Below, in pieces: positions 8,517-16,711 of a stretch of 64,000 bases of DNA. Made by a program: the position numbers and the translations under genes. The stretch is taken from positions 2,542,001-2,606,000 of the forward strand of contig NZ_FNKO01000002.1 of the NCBI RefSeq assembly GCF_900100925.1, in the 5' to 3' direction. The notes beneath the pieces are model-generated. The model made no database searches, had not been told where the DNA came from, and saw only the letters and a program-made list of their open reading frames with translations. Within the stretch, counting starts at the first letter, position 1. The number at the start of each line of letters is the position of its first letter. Source of the stretch: Actinopolyspora saharensis (lineage in GTDB: Bacteria > Actinomycetota > Actinomycetes > Mycobacteriales > Pseudonocardiaceae).

Positions 8517-9407
8517 GTGGAACTACGACACCTGCGGTACTTCGTGACCATCGCCGAGGAGCAGAGCCTCACGCGCGCCGCTGCTCGCCTGCACATAGCG
8601 CAGCCGCCGCTCAGCGCGCAGCTGCGCAAGCTCGAGGCGGAACTCGGAACCACCCTCGTCCAGCGGACCGCGCGCGGAGCCCAGCTGACCGAACCGGGAA
8701 GGGTGCTGCTGGAGGAGGCCCGCCGCATCCTGCACGAGGTGGACCAGGCGGCCCGGATGACGCGCGAGGTGGGCAGCGGCCTGGTGGGCAGGCTCGCGCT
8801 CGGGTTCATCCCCTCGGCCTCGAACGCGGTGCTGCCGCCGATCCTGCGCCAGTTCAAGGCCGAGTACCCCGACGTGGCGCTGCACCTGCAGGAGCTGAGG
8901 CCGAACGAGATCGTGGACCGGCTGCACGACCGCAGGATCGACGCGGGACTGTTCTACCTGCCCTTCGAGGACCCCGCCCTGCACGTGCGCTCGGTTGCCG
9001 AGGAGTCCCTGGTGCTGGCCGTGCCCGCCACGCACCGCTTGGCGGGGCAGGATCGGGTGGAGCTGGCCGAGGTGGCGCAGGACCCGTTCATCCTCCCCGC
9101 GCGGCACGGGAACATGCCCGGGCTGTACGCGATAGTGGTGGACGCCTGCGAACGAGCGGGATTCTCCCCGAAGGTGGTGCAGCGCGACGTCTGGCTGATG
9201 CAGACGATCGTGGGGCTGGTCGCAGGCGGGATGGGGGTTTCCGTCGTGCCGGACTCGGTGCGCAGGCTGCAGCGCGCCGGTGCCGTCTTCCTCCCGCTGA
9301 GCGACGTCGCGGAGCAGGCGCAGACCGCGATCGCGTGGCGCGGCGGGACCGCGCAGCCCGTGCTCAGGTCCTTCTTGGACATCGTCACCGCGCGCCCCGC
9401 GGGCTGA
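8517..9407 (+). CDS. LysR-type transcriptional regulator
   Basis: A 296-residue LysR regulator. The N-terminal winged helix-turn-helix ELRHLRYFVTIAEEQSLTRAAARLHIAQPPLSAQLRKLE is textbook for the CatR/BenM-like branch; the C-terminal part is the periplasmic-binding-like effector domain. The GTG at 8517 is chosen because GAGGAG sits six bases upstream and the protein then starts with the usual MELRHLRYF; a frame extending to 8460 would run over the promoter -10 region. It is divergent from an aromatic-acid-type MFS transporter gene, the likely target; the inducer is unknown. Confidence 0.9.
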   Translation: MELRHLRYFVTIAEEQSLTRAAARLHIAQPPLSAQLRKLEAELGTTLVQRTARGAQLTEPGRVLLEEARRILHEVDQAARMTREVGSGLVGRLALGFIPSASNAVLPPILRQFKAEYPDVALHLQELRPNEIVDRLHDRRIDAGLFYLPFEDPALHVRSVAEESLVLAVPATHRLAGQDRVELAEVAQDPFILPARHGNMPGLYAIVVDACERAGFSPKVVQRDVWLMQTIVGLVAGGMGVSVVPDSVRRLQRAGAVFLPLSDVAEQAQTAIAWRGGTAQPVLRSFLDIVTARPAG

Positions 9408-9622
9408 AGCGGTGCCTTCCGCGCTTTCCGCCGACTCGTGCAGCACCGGTGGTCCGGCCGAGCCGCCCGCGGGACGGTCGAGCTCTTTGCCGAGGAACTC
9501 CCGAAGACTTCCCGCGGGGATTTCCGCGCAGCGGTTCCACCGCAGCGGCTCCACTACGCTGATCGGTTCTTTTCGTCACCGAACTGTGGCCGAATCGTGT
9601 TCGCACCGGTACGTGTTGGAGC

Positions 9623-11098
9623 ATGGAAAACGGATGGCGTGTCGAATTCACCGGACGAGTGCTGTTGCTCGGGTGCGGGGCGGTTTCCCGGTGCCTGCAG
9701 CCGCTGCTGCTCAGACATCTCGACATGGACTTCCGAAAGCTGACGATCGTGGACTTCGTCGACCAGCCCTCCGGAGTCGAGCCCGCGCTGGAGGCCGGAG
9801 CGCGCTACCTGCGGCACCGGCTCAGTCGGGAGAACTTCGCCGAGTTCCTGGGCGGGCAACTGTCCGAAGGGGACGTTCTGGTCAACCTCACCTGGGACGT
9901 CGACTCCTGCGAACTGGTCGAGTGGTGTCACTCGCACGGGGTGCACTACCTGGACACCTCGATCGAGACGTGGGACTCCAACGGGGACGCCGCCACGGCG
10001 GTGGTGGACCGGACCACCTACCGCAGGCACGCCAGGCTCTACGAGCTCGCGGGCGAACTCGACGGGAACGGTCCCACCACCGTGGTCGAGCACGGGGCCA
10101 ACCCCGGACTGGTCAGCCACCTCACCAAACGCGGACTGCGGGACGTGGCCTGCGCGCTGCTCGAGGAGGACCGGCTGGGGCAGCGGGACCTGGAACCCGG
10201 CAGGCGCGCCCGGCTGCGGGCGGCCCTGGCGGAGGGCGAGTACGCGCAACTGGCCATGGAAACGGGGACGAAGTCGATCCACATCTCCGAGCGGGACAGC
10301 CAGACGGGACGGGTGCCGAAGCGAGTGGACGAGTTCGTCAACACCTGGTCCGTCAAGGGCTTCTACGAGGAGGGAACCGCTCCGGCCGAACTGGGCTGGG
10401 GGACCCACGAGCGGAAGCTGCCACCCGGTGCCGTCACGCACGACAGCGGTCCGGGAAACCAGATCTACCTCGACCGGACGGGGATGAGCACCTGGGTGCG
10501 CTCCTGGGTGCCCTCCACCGGCCCGATGCTGGGACTGATGATCAGCCACGGGGAGACCTACACGATCGGACGACACCTGACCGTGCGCTCCCCGGAAGGG
10601 CAAGTGCGCTACCGCCCGACGGTGCACTTCGCCTACCTGCCGAGCGACGCCGGGCTGGCCTCGCTGCACGAGTGCCGGATGCACGGTTACCGGATGCAGT
10701 CCAGCCAGCGGATCATGGGTGACGAGATCGTCGAGGGCATGGACGAGCTCGGCGCGCTGCTGCTCGGGCACGACCTCAACGCGTGGTGGACGGGCAGCCA
10801 GCTCGACATCGAGCAGGCGCGCTCGCTGGTTCCCGGGCAGAACGCCACGACCCTCCAGGTAGCCGCCTCCGCGCTCGGCGCGCTGCGGTGGATACTGCGC
10901 CACCCCGACAGGGGACTGTGCGTGCCGGACGACCTGGACCACGAGGAGGTGCTCGCCGCGGCCGAACCCTACCTGGGCAAGTGCCCGTCCACGCGGAGCG
11001 AGTGGACCCCGCTGTCCCGGGGGGACGACTCGCTCGGGGAGCTCCCGGGACGCGGCAGCGACGACCCCTGGCAGTTCGAGAACTTCCTGGTGTCGTGA
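9623..11098 (+). CDS. Homospermidine synthase
   Basis: A 491-residue protein of the bacterial homospermidine synthase / saccharopine dehydrogenase-like family. It starts with a Rossmann NAD-binding motif (VLLLGCGAVSRCLQPLL) and has HYLDTSIETW and TVVEHGANPGLVSHLTKRGL segments typical of this enzyme. The family makes sym-homospermidine from putrescine using NAD+ in the cytoplasm. The ATG at 9623 has GGAG very close upstream, an unusually short spacing, so a nearby start is possible. A small conserved hypothetical follows on the same strand. No other polyamine gene is in the window. Confidence 0.88.
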   Translation: MENGWRVEFTGRVLLLGCGAVSRCLQPLLLRHLDMDFRKLTIVDFVDQPSGVEPALEAGARYLRHRLSRENFAEFLGGQLSEGDVLVNLTWDVDSCELVEWCHSHGVHYLDTSIETWDSNGDAATAVVDRTTYRRHARLYELAGELDGNGPTTVVEHGANPGLVSHLTKRGLRDVACALLEEDRLGQRDLEPGRRARLRAALAEGEYAQLAMETGTKSIHISERDSQTGRVPKRVDEFVNTWSVKGFYEEGTAPAELGWGTHERKLPPGAVTHDSGPGNQIYLDRTGMSTWVRSWVPSTGPMLGLMISHGETYTIGRHLTVRSPEGQVRYRPTVHFAYLPSDAGLASLHECRMHGYRMQSSQRIMGDEIVEGMDELGALLLGHDLNAWWTGSQLDIEQARSLVPGQNATTLQVAASALGALRWILRHPDRGLCVPDDLDHEEVLAAAEPYLGKCPSTRSEWTPLSRGDDSLGELPGRGSDDPWQFENFLVS

Positions 11099-11176
11099 TC
11101 CGGGGTCCGTCCCGTGCGGTTCCTCCCGGAGGGCGTCACGCTCGGTGGTGTGTCGGACGGAGGAGGCGCGCTGTTC

Positions 11177-11671
11177 ATGGACGAGCGGAGCGAGGACCGG
11201 GAACACCGCCGGGACCGGGATCCCGAGGGCGCGCCCGGGGACGTGACCTCGGGCGACGTCGACGAGCTGACCGCCACGGCGATCGGGAGGGTCTCCGAGG
11301 CGCTGGAGAAGGTGGAGCGGGCCCGCGGGGTGCTCCACGAGTGGCACCAGCTCATCGGGGCCGCCGACGCGAAACTGGCGGAAGGGGTTCGGCTGCTGCG
11401 CTCCCGCGGGCACACCGAAGCGGCGGACAGGTTGGAGCGTGAGCTGCTCGGCCGCAACGTGCTGCCCGGAAGATGGACCTTCCAGACGCTGGAGGAGTTC
11501 GACGACGGGTACTGGTCGCTCTTCCGCGAGCTGGAGCGCCTGCTGCGCGACGAGCTGCTCGGAGGTCGACGGCACGTCCACGAGGCCCGCATGAAGGCCC
11601 GGGAGCGCAGCGAGGACTCCGCCGGGAACCCGCTGCCCGGTTTCGAGTGCGGTCCCGAGGAGCTTCCCTGA
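11177..11671 (+). CDS. Conserved hypothetical, acidic helical protein
   Basis: A 164-residue soluble protein I do not recognise. After a charged N-terminus it is mostly predicted helix (VSEALEKVERARGVLHEW, KLAEGVRLLRSRGHTEAADRL), then WTFQTLEEFDDGYWSLFREL and a charged tail. The ATG at 11177 is preferred because AGGAGG lies ten bases upstream; a start at 11114 is open but lacks support. It follows homospermidine synthase by 78 bases and may be co-transcribed. No catalytic motif is visible. Confidence 0.65.
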   Translation: MDERSEDREHRRDRDPEGAPGDVTSGDVDELTATAIGRVSEALEKVERARGVLHEWHQLIGAADAKLAEGVRLLRSRGHTEAADRLERELLGRNVLPGRWTFQTLEEFDDGYWSLFRELERLLRDELLGGRRHVHEARMKARERSEDSAGNPLPGFECGPEELP

Positions 11672-11691
11672 CCCCGCGCCGCGCGGCGGGG
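11672..11691. terminator. GC hairpin between convergent genes
   Basis: CCCCGC (11672-11677) pairs with GCGGGG (11686-11691) in the short gap between convergent genes. It could terminate transcription from both sides; the stem is short and without T tracts, so this is tentative. Confidence 0.35.
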
Positions 11692-11716
11692 CGGGGCGGG
11701 GAGTGCGGCGGGCGCT

Positions 11717-13108
11717 TCAGTGCGGGCTGGTCTCGGCCAACGTGCGCCGGGAACCCGCCCTGCCCGCGTGGACGCGGGAGCAGGCGGCACCGTTGCGCAG
11801 GTCGAGCACCCAGGACCACTCCCCGGGCTCGCCCGCTCCCGCGTGCCTGAAGCCTGCCGAGCGCAGGGTGCGGACCATCGCTGCGTTGTCCAGCTGGGTG
11901 AGCGCGCCGACGGTGTTCAACCCGAGCTCGGCGGCGTGGCCGATCAGCTCGTCCCGCAGCGCCGAACCGACCCCCAGCCCCTGCCAGTCGTCGCGCACCA
12001 GCAGCGCGAGCTCACCGTCGTCGCCATCGTAACCGAGATTGCCCATGGCCACGATCTCGCCCCGCTCGGACAGGGCGACCGCGCACCTGCCGAGCGCGGG
12101 AGTCAGCAGCAGGTCCAACTGGTGCTCGGTGGGCGTTCCGGCTGCGAAGTAGCGGCGGTGCCGGGCCGCGCCCGAGCAGTGCTCGTGCAGCGCGCGCACC
12201 AGGGCGAGGTCCGAGTGGTCCGCGGGACGCAGCGTCACCCGCGAGCCGTCCCTCGCGGTCAGCTCATTCGCGGGCTGCCCGAGGCGTTGCCCGCAACTTC
12301 CCGCCAAGCGGAGCATCGACCGGGCCCTGGCGAACTCGGCCGGGGTGAACTCCCCCGCGGTGCGGTGCAGCGTCAACACCCCACCGGAGGGGTGCAGCAG
12401 GCGCATCGTGGGCCCGTCGAGCTCATCGGCCTCCGCCGTGGAGGACTGGGCCCTGCGCAGGGAAACCTCGCCGAGCAGCGCGCGCAGCGCGCGTGTCGGC
12501 TCGGCCGCGCCCTCGACCAGGTCGCCTGCCAGCCGCAGCGCCCGGGTCGGGACGTCGTCGAGCTCGTGTGGGTCGGTGCGCTCGGCGGTGATCCGTCCGG
12601 CTCCAGCGCGGGCCACCGCCGTGACCAGCTCGTCGTGCCCGGTTCCGGCGGGCAGGTGGACCAGCAGCTCGTCGACCGCCGCGTCGGCGACCGGGTGCAC
12701 CTGCATGGTCCTGATGTCGGCGTCGAGCAGGGCGAGCTGCTCCGTCAGCGCCGCCAGGTTGCCCGGCGTGTCGTCGACCGAGGCGCGGACCCGCCAGAGC
12801 TCGCGCTCGGGGGCGCTCTCCAGCGGGACCGCGGTCGGCTCCTCCGGACGACCCGGTGCGGACCGCCCGGAGGAAGAGCCGCGCACGGCGCGTCCCGTCA
12901 CGTGCAGCAAGACCGAGGCGAGCAGGGCGCCGCCGACGGCCAGGAACGCCAGGGCGCCGGAGCGAGCCAGCCCCGTCCCGAGCAGCACCAGTTGGGTCGC
13001 TCCGGCGAGCGAGACGACACCGGCGATCGCTGCCTGCGGGGCGAGCGCTCGCGCGGAACCGTCCGACCGTCCACCTGGCTCGGAGCCGAGCTCCCGAAAT
13101 CCGCTCAT
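11717..13108 (-). CDS. Membrane-anchored ACT-GNAT acetyltransferase-like protein
   Basis: A 463-residue protein with an unusual domain order. Residues about 25-75 form two hydrophobic segments, residues about 100-175 look like an ACT-type regulatory domain (RVRASVDDTPGNLAALTEQLALL), and residues about 310-455 are a GNAT acetyltransferase with VTLRPADHSDLALV and the acetyl-CoA loop DDWQGLGVGSALRDEL. ACT domains often bind amino acids, so ligand-gated acetylation at the membrane is a reasonable inference. The ATG at 13108 is used; upstream in-frame starts to 13231 exist but add low-complexity residues. Acceptor substrate unknown; could acetylate a protein lysine or a small amine. Confidence 0.75.
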   Translation of the reverse strand: MSGFRELGSEPGGRSDGSARALAPQAAIAGVVSLAGATQLVLLGTGLARSGALAFLAVGGALLASVLLHVTGRAVRGSSSGRSAPGRPEEPTAVPLESAPERELWRVRASVDDTPGNLAALTEQLALLDADIRTMQVHPVADAAVDELLVHLPAGTGHDELVTAVARAGAGRITAERTDPHELDDVPTRALRLAGDLVEGAAEPTRALRALLGEVSLRRAQSSTAEADELDGPTMRLLHPSGGVLTLHRTAGEFTPAEFARARSMLRLAGSCGQRLGQPANELTARDGSRVTLRPADHSDLALVRALHEHCSGAARHRRYFAAGTPTEHQLDLLLTPALGRCAVALSERGEIVAMGNLGYDGDDGELALLVRDDWQGLGVGSALRDELIGHAAELGLNTVGALTQLDNAAMVRTLRSAGFRHAGAGEPGEWSWVLDLRNGAACSRVHAGRAGSRRTLAETSPH

Positions 13109-13243
13109 GCGGCCATCCTGGGGGCAGGGTGTTACCGCCGAGCTAACGAGACGTTTCGGGACGTGTTCGGCACCGAGCCGTGGTGGTGTGGACTCGTGGA
13201 GGGGGCGACGGGCCGTAACGGCCCGAGCCACCGCGTCGAGCCG

Positions 13244-13456
13244 CTACGACGTCGTTTGAATCGTGCGACGGTCGCGGACCGATCCGTCCACCCCGTGGAT
13301 GAGGATCTCGCCGCCGTCGGTGTTCTCCAGTTGCCTGCGTGCTTCGTCGATCGCGTCCGCCTGGGTGTTGGTGTTCGACTCGGCGGAATCGGTGGCCGTG
13401 CCGACCACCTTCCAGCCGCCACCACCGTTTCCGGGAACGACGTGTCGCTGGGCCAT
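13244..13456 (-). CDS. DUF2188 domain protein
   Basis: A 70-residue protein matching DUF2188 in length and pattern: RHVVPGNGGGGWKVVG at the start, then ADAIDEARRQLENTDGGEILIHG and DGSVRDRRTI. Family members are small cytoplasmic proteins without assigned function. It stands alone, upstream of and on the same strand as the ACT-GNAT gene with a gap of about 135 bases. Confidence 0.8.
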   Translation of the reverse strand: MAQRHVVPGNGGGGWKVVGTATDSAESNTNTQADAIDEARRQLENTDGGEILIHGVDGSVRDRRTIQTTS

Positions 13457-13802
13457 GGTTGCCTCTCCGGAAGGGGAAACGTCCTGTTCCGGCCTACCCG
13501 CGCTCGGGAGCTCTTACACCACTCGGGTGCCCCGACCAAGGCGATCAATTCCGCGTTCGCTCGTCAACACCGCCCTCCGGGCGGCTCGCCGGAAAATCGG
13601 TGCGGCAGGAAGGCCGACCCGCTGGGAGGCCGATTCGCCGGGAGGGGAGCGTCGCTGCGGGACGGCGCGGCACGTGGCGCGCACACTGGAACGTGGTGCC
13701 GCCTCCCGCGGGGAAGGGCGAGGCGGCACCACACTTCGGGACCTCGGGCGGGCCTTCGGACGGGCCGTCGGCACCGCCCCGGCGACCGCGCAACCGCGCC
13801 GC

Positions 13803-14795
13803 TCAGAGGTGCACGGTGCGCATCCCGCGCTCGTCGTAGCGCTCGCCTGCCGCGACCCCGCGCGGGGCGATCCGCTCGATGCCCTCGAGGTCCTCCGCGG
13901 TGAGCGTCACCTCGGTGGCGCCCACGTTCTCCTCCAGGTACTGCCTGCGCTTGGTCCCCGGGATCGTCACGACGTCCTCGCCCTGGGCCAGCACCCAGGC
14001 CAGGGCGAGCTGGGAGGCCGAAACGCCCTTCCGGGCGGCGAGCTCGTGGACCCGGTCGACCACGTCCAGGTTGCGCCGGAAGTTCTCGCCCTGGAAGCGC
14101 GGCGAGCCGTGCCTGTAGTCGTCGGCGGGCAGGTCCTCGACCGAGCGGATCCTGCCGGAGAGGAAGCCCCGGCCCAGCGGGGAGTAGGCCACGAAGCCGA
14201 TGCCCAGCTCGCGGCAGGTGTCCAGCACCCCGTTGTCCTCGGGGTCCCTGCTGAACAGCGAGTACTCGGTCTGCACGGCGGTGACGGGATGGGTCGCGTG
14301 GGCCTCGCGGATGGACTCGGGGGCGGCCTCGGAGATACCGAGGTAGCTCACCTTGCCCTGCTGCACGAGCTCGGACAGCGCTCCCCAGGTCTCCTCGATC
14401 GGCACGTCGGGATCGACCCGGTGCTGGTAGTACAGGTCGATGTGATCGACCCCGAGCCTGCGCAGCGAAGCGTCCACGGCGGAGCGCAGGTACTCGGGCC
14501 TGCCGTTGACCCTGCCCGCGAGGTTGCCCTCCTCGTCGACCTCGTTGCCGAACTTGGTCGCCAGCACCACTTCGTCCCTGCGCCCGGCGAGGGCCCGCCC
14601 GACGAGGCGCTCGTTGGTCCAGGGGCCGTACATGTCGGCCGTGTCGAGGAAGGTCACCCCGAGGTCGAGCGCTCGGCGGATGGTGGCCACCGACTCCTCG
14701 TCGTCGCCTCCCGAGTAGGCGAAGCTCATCCCCATGCAGCCGAGTCCCTGCTCGGTGACCCGCAGGCCCTGGCTTCCCAGTGCGCGTTGGCGCAT
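13803..14795 (-). CDS. Aldo/keto reductase
   Basis: A 330-residue NADPH-dependent (by family) aldo/keto reductase of the YajO/AKR13-like group. The catalytic tetrad is visible: Asp and Tyr in [16 protein letters not shown], Lys in VVLATKFG, and His in [10 protein letters not shown]. The C-terminal [18 protein letters not shown] is the cofactor-phosphate contact. The ATG at 14795 is chosen because GGAG lies seven bases upstream; an ATG five codons earlier is possible. It is a single gene; the natural aldehyde or ketone substrate is unknown. Confidence 0.88.
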   Translation of the reverse strand: MRQRALGSQGLRVTEQGLGCMGMSFAYSGGDDEESVATIRRALDLGVTFLDTADMYGPWTNERLVGRALAGRRDEVVLATKFGNEVDEEGNLAGRVNGRPEYLRSAVDASLRRLGVDHIDLYYQHRVDPDVPIEETWGALSELVQQGKVSYLGISEAAPESIREAHATHPVTAVQTEYSLFSRDPEDNGVLDTCRELGIGFVAYSPLGRGFLSGRIRSVEDLPADDYRHGSPRFQGENFRRNLDVVDRVHELAARKGVSASQLALAWVLAQGEDVVTIPGTKRRQYLEENVGATEVTLTAEDLEGIERIAPRGVAAGERYDERGMRTVHL

Positions 14796-15039
14796 TCGAA
14801 GGCTCCACATCGATAGCTCTTGATCGTTTCAAGCACGAGTATGCCCCCCGCACCGGCCGGAAGACGAGGACGGCGGACGGGCGGGTCCGGCCGCTGAGCG
14901 GTTGGCCCGGAGCGCTTCCGGCGACCGCGCCGCGCGTCGCACGAATCGGTGCCTTTTCGGCGCTGTCGTCTCCTGTGAATGGGCTGATCGTGCGATGGTG
15001 GTCCCCGATTTGCGGCCGTTCGGGACGCGGAGGTCGGGA

Positions 15040-15222
15040 GTGGACCGTAGAAGTGTGCTCATTCTGGTGGCGTTCGCGGTCGTGGCCGTCGGCTACCTGG
15101 TGGTGCGTGATCCCGTCGGCGCGGCCGATATAGCCCGTCAGGGCGCGACCGTGCTGTTCGACAGCGTGTCCTTCGTCTTCCAGTCGTTGGTCACCTTCGT
15201 CCGTCACCTCTTCGAGGGGTGA
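15040..15222 (+). CDS. Small single-span membrane protein
   Basis: A 60-residue protein starting DRRSVLILVAFAVVAVGYLVV, which forms one transmembrane helix, followed by an amphipathic stretch ending LVTFVRHLFEG. The GTG at 15040 has GGAGG six bases upstream and is preferred over in-frame ATGs at 14902 and 14995, which have no comparable site. Similar short membrane proteins are common in Pseudonocardiales but I know no function. It lies in the gap upstream of another short gene. Confidence 0.6.
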   Translation: MDRRSVLILVAFAVVAVGYLVVRDPVGAADIARQGATVLFDSVSFVFQSLVTFVRHLFEG

Positions 15223-15342
15223 GCGTCCGCGCGTTCCGGGGTCGCCCGGTGAGTCGTTGCTCACATGTGTCTCTTGCCACTTATCCTTGTCGGGTGCAGA
15301 GTCGTGCTGTGAACGGGCCGGAACGCTGAAGGGGTGTCGGAG

Positions 15343-15687
15343 ATGTCCTCGACGACTGAACTGGGCGAGGTGCTGCGGGCGCTGTCCCAGCTACGCACCG
15401 GTGTCGACGGGCTGTACGCGCGCTACGGGGACGTCCCCGTGGTGCGGCGCATCGAGAACGACTTCCAGAGACTCGAGATCGACGTTTCCGAGCTGTCGAC
15501 GACGGCTCCGGGACCACCGCAGCAGCGTTCCGGGAGTCGGTCGACGGCTCGGCCCGGGAGCGCGGGAGGGCGGAGCGGGCAGTCCGAGCACGAGATCGTC
15601 GAGGTTCCGGACACCCCCTACGAACCCTCCTGGTGGCGCGGGGCCGACGACGAGGGGCTGGGAGGTCAGGTGCCGCGCGAGGACTGA
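15343..15687 (+). CDS. Small conserved hypothetical protein
   Basis: About 114 residues with a conserved-looking N-terminal half (ELGEVLRALSQLRTGVDGLYARYGDVPVVRRIENDFQRLEID) and a low-complexity, Pro/Ser/Gly-rich C-terminal half. Start is uncertain: ATG 15343 has AAGGGG ten bases upstream, and a GTG at 15334 is an alternative. No motif gives a function. It precedes the succinate dehydrogenase operon on the same strand by about 200 bases. Confidence 0.55.
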   Translation: MSSTTELGEVLRALSQLRTGVDGLYARYGDVPVVRRIENDFQRLEIDVSELSTTAPGPPQQRSGSRSTARPGSAGGRSGQSEHEIVEVPDTPYEPSWWRGADDEGLGGQVPRED

Positions 15688-15882
15688 GCGAAGTCCGCCG
15701 CTCGCTGCCGTGGCAGGTGCTCGGACGGCGTGCTGCGGCGCCGCCGGCGTCGATGCGGCACCGAGCAGACCGAGCGGACCGAGCGGACCGAACCCCGGAC
15801 GAGGCCCCGGCCGCGAACCGGAAAGCACCGCTCGAGCACGACTCCCACCCGATCAGGCCGCCCGCGATCCCAGAGGTCGAGC

Positions 15883-16677
15883 ATGTCAGCTCCCACAACC
15901 ACATCCGGTCAGCGCCGTGCACGAACCCTGCGAACCGATCGGTGGTGGTTGCCGCCCCTGGGAACCGCCCTGGGGCTGTCCGCCTTCGTGATCTACGGCC
16001 TGGTGCGCACCTTCATGAACCAGTGGTACTGGGCCCCCGAGCAGCACTACCTCGCCCCGTTCTTCTCCCCCTGCCTCAGCGAGGCGTGCGTGCCGGGGGC
16101 GAGCCACCTCGGCACGCCCTTCCCCGACCTGGCCCCGTGGATCCCGCCGCCGGTGTTCGTGCTGCCCTTCGTGCTCGGGTTCCGGCTGACCTGCTACTAC
16201 TACCGCAAGGCCTACTACAGGGCGTTCTGGGCCTCCCCGCCCGCGTGCGCGGTGACCGAGCCGCACCGGCGTTACACCGGCGAGAGCCGCATGCCGCTGA
16301 TCCTGCAGAACTCCCACCGCTACTTCTTCTACACCGCGCTGCTGGTCGCCGCGGTGCTCACCTACGACACCGGGCTGGCCTTCCAGGGCGTGAACGGAGG
16401 GTTCGGAATCGGCCTGGGAACCCTGCTCATGGTGGTCAACGTGGTGCTGCTCTGGGCCTACACCCTCTCCTGCCACTCCTGCAGACATCTGATCGGAGGG
16501 CGGATCAAGCACTTCTCCAGGCATCCCGCGCGTTACCGCATGTGGACCTGGGTCAGCGCCCTGAACGGCAGGCACATGTCGCTGGCCTGGGCGTCCCTGG
16601 TCTCAGTGGCGCTGGTGGACCTGTACGTGATGCTCGTCGCGTCCGGGGCCTTCCCCGATCCGCGCCTGATCAACTGA
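15883..16677 (+). CDS. Succinate dehydrogenase membrane anchor (Sdh1 type)
   Basis: A 264-residue integral membrane protein with about five hydrophobic segments and His-rich loops (TLSCHSCRHLIGGRIKHF, LNGRHMSLAW) that could ligate heme or contact quinone. Position and size match the anchor Rv0249c of the M. tuberculosis Sdh1 enzyme, whose order anchor-flavoprotein-iron-sulfur is the same as here. It should hold the catalytic subunits on the membrane and pass electrons to menaquinone. The ATG has AGAGG six bases upstream; longer in-frame starts give an Arg/Thr-rich, non-coding-looking N-terminus. The flavoprotein gene starts 34 bases downstream. Confidence 0.82.
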   Translation: MSAPTTTSGQRRARTLRTDRWWLPPLGTALGLSAFVIYGLVRTFMNQWYWAPEQHYLAPFFSPCLSEACVPGASHLGTPFPDLAPWIPPPVFVLPFVLGFRLTCYYYRKAYYRAFWASPPACAVTEPHRRYTGESRMPLILQNSHRYFFYTALLVAAVLTYDTGLAFQGVNGGFGIGLGTLLMVVNVVLLWAYTLSCHSCRHLIGGRIKHFSRHPARYRMWTWVSALNGRHMSLAWASLVSVALVDLYVMLVASGAFPDPRLIN

Positions 16678-16711
16678 TTCGTCACCGGTTACGAGGAGGG
16701 CCGCACAGCAC

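Noticed and set aside
6839..9562. A 907-codon open frame on the plus strand across the MFS and LysR genes
   Set aside because: It is antisense to the MFS transporter and out of frame with LysR; the translation is low-complexity (Gly, Arg, Gln, Glu rich), typical of a shadow frame in GC-rich DNA.
13564..15264. A 566-codon minus-strand frame over the aldo/keto reductase
   Set aside because: The same strand in another frame encodes a complete aldo/keto reductase with its catalytic tetrad.
15730..15882. Longer N-terminus for the succinate dehydrogenase anchor
   Set aside because: It would add about 50 Arg/Thr/Pro-rich residues without membrane character, and a good ribosome site precedes the ATG at 15883.
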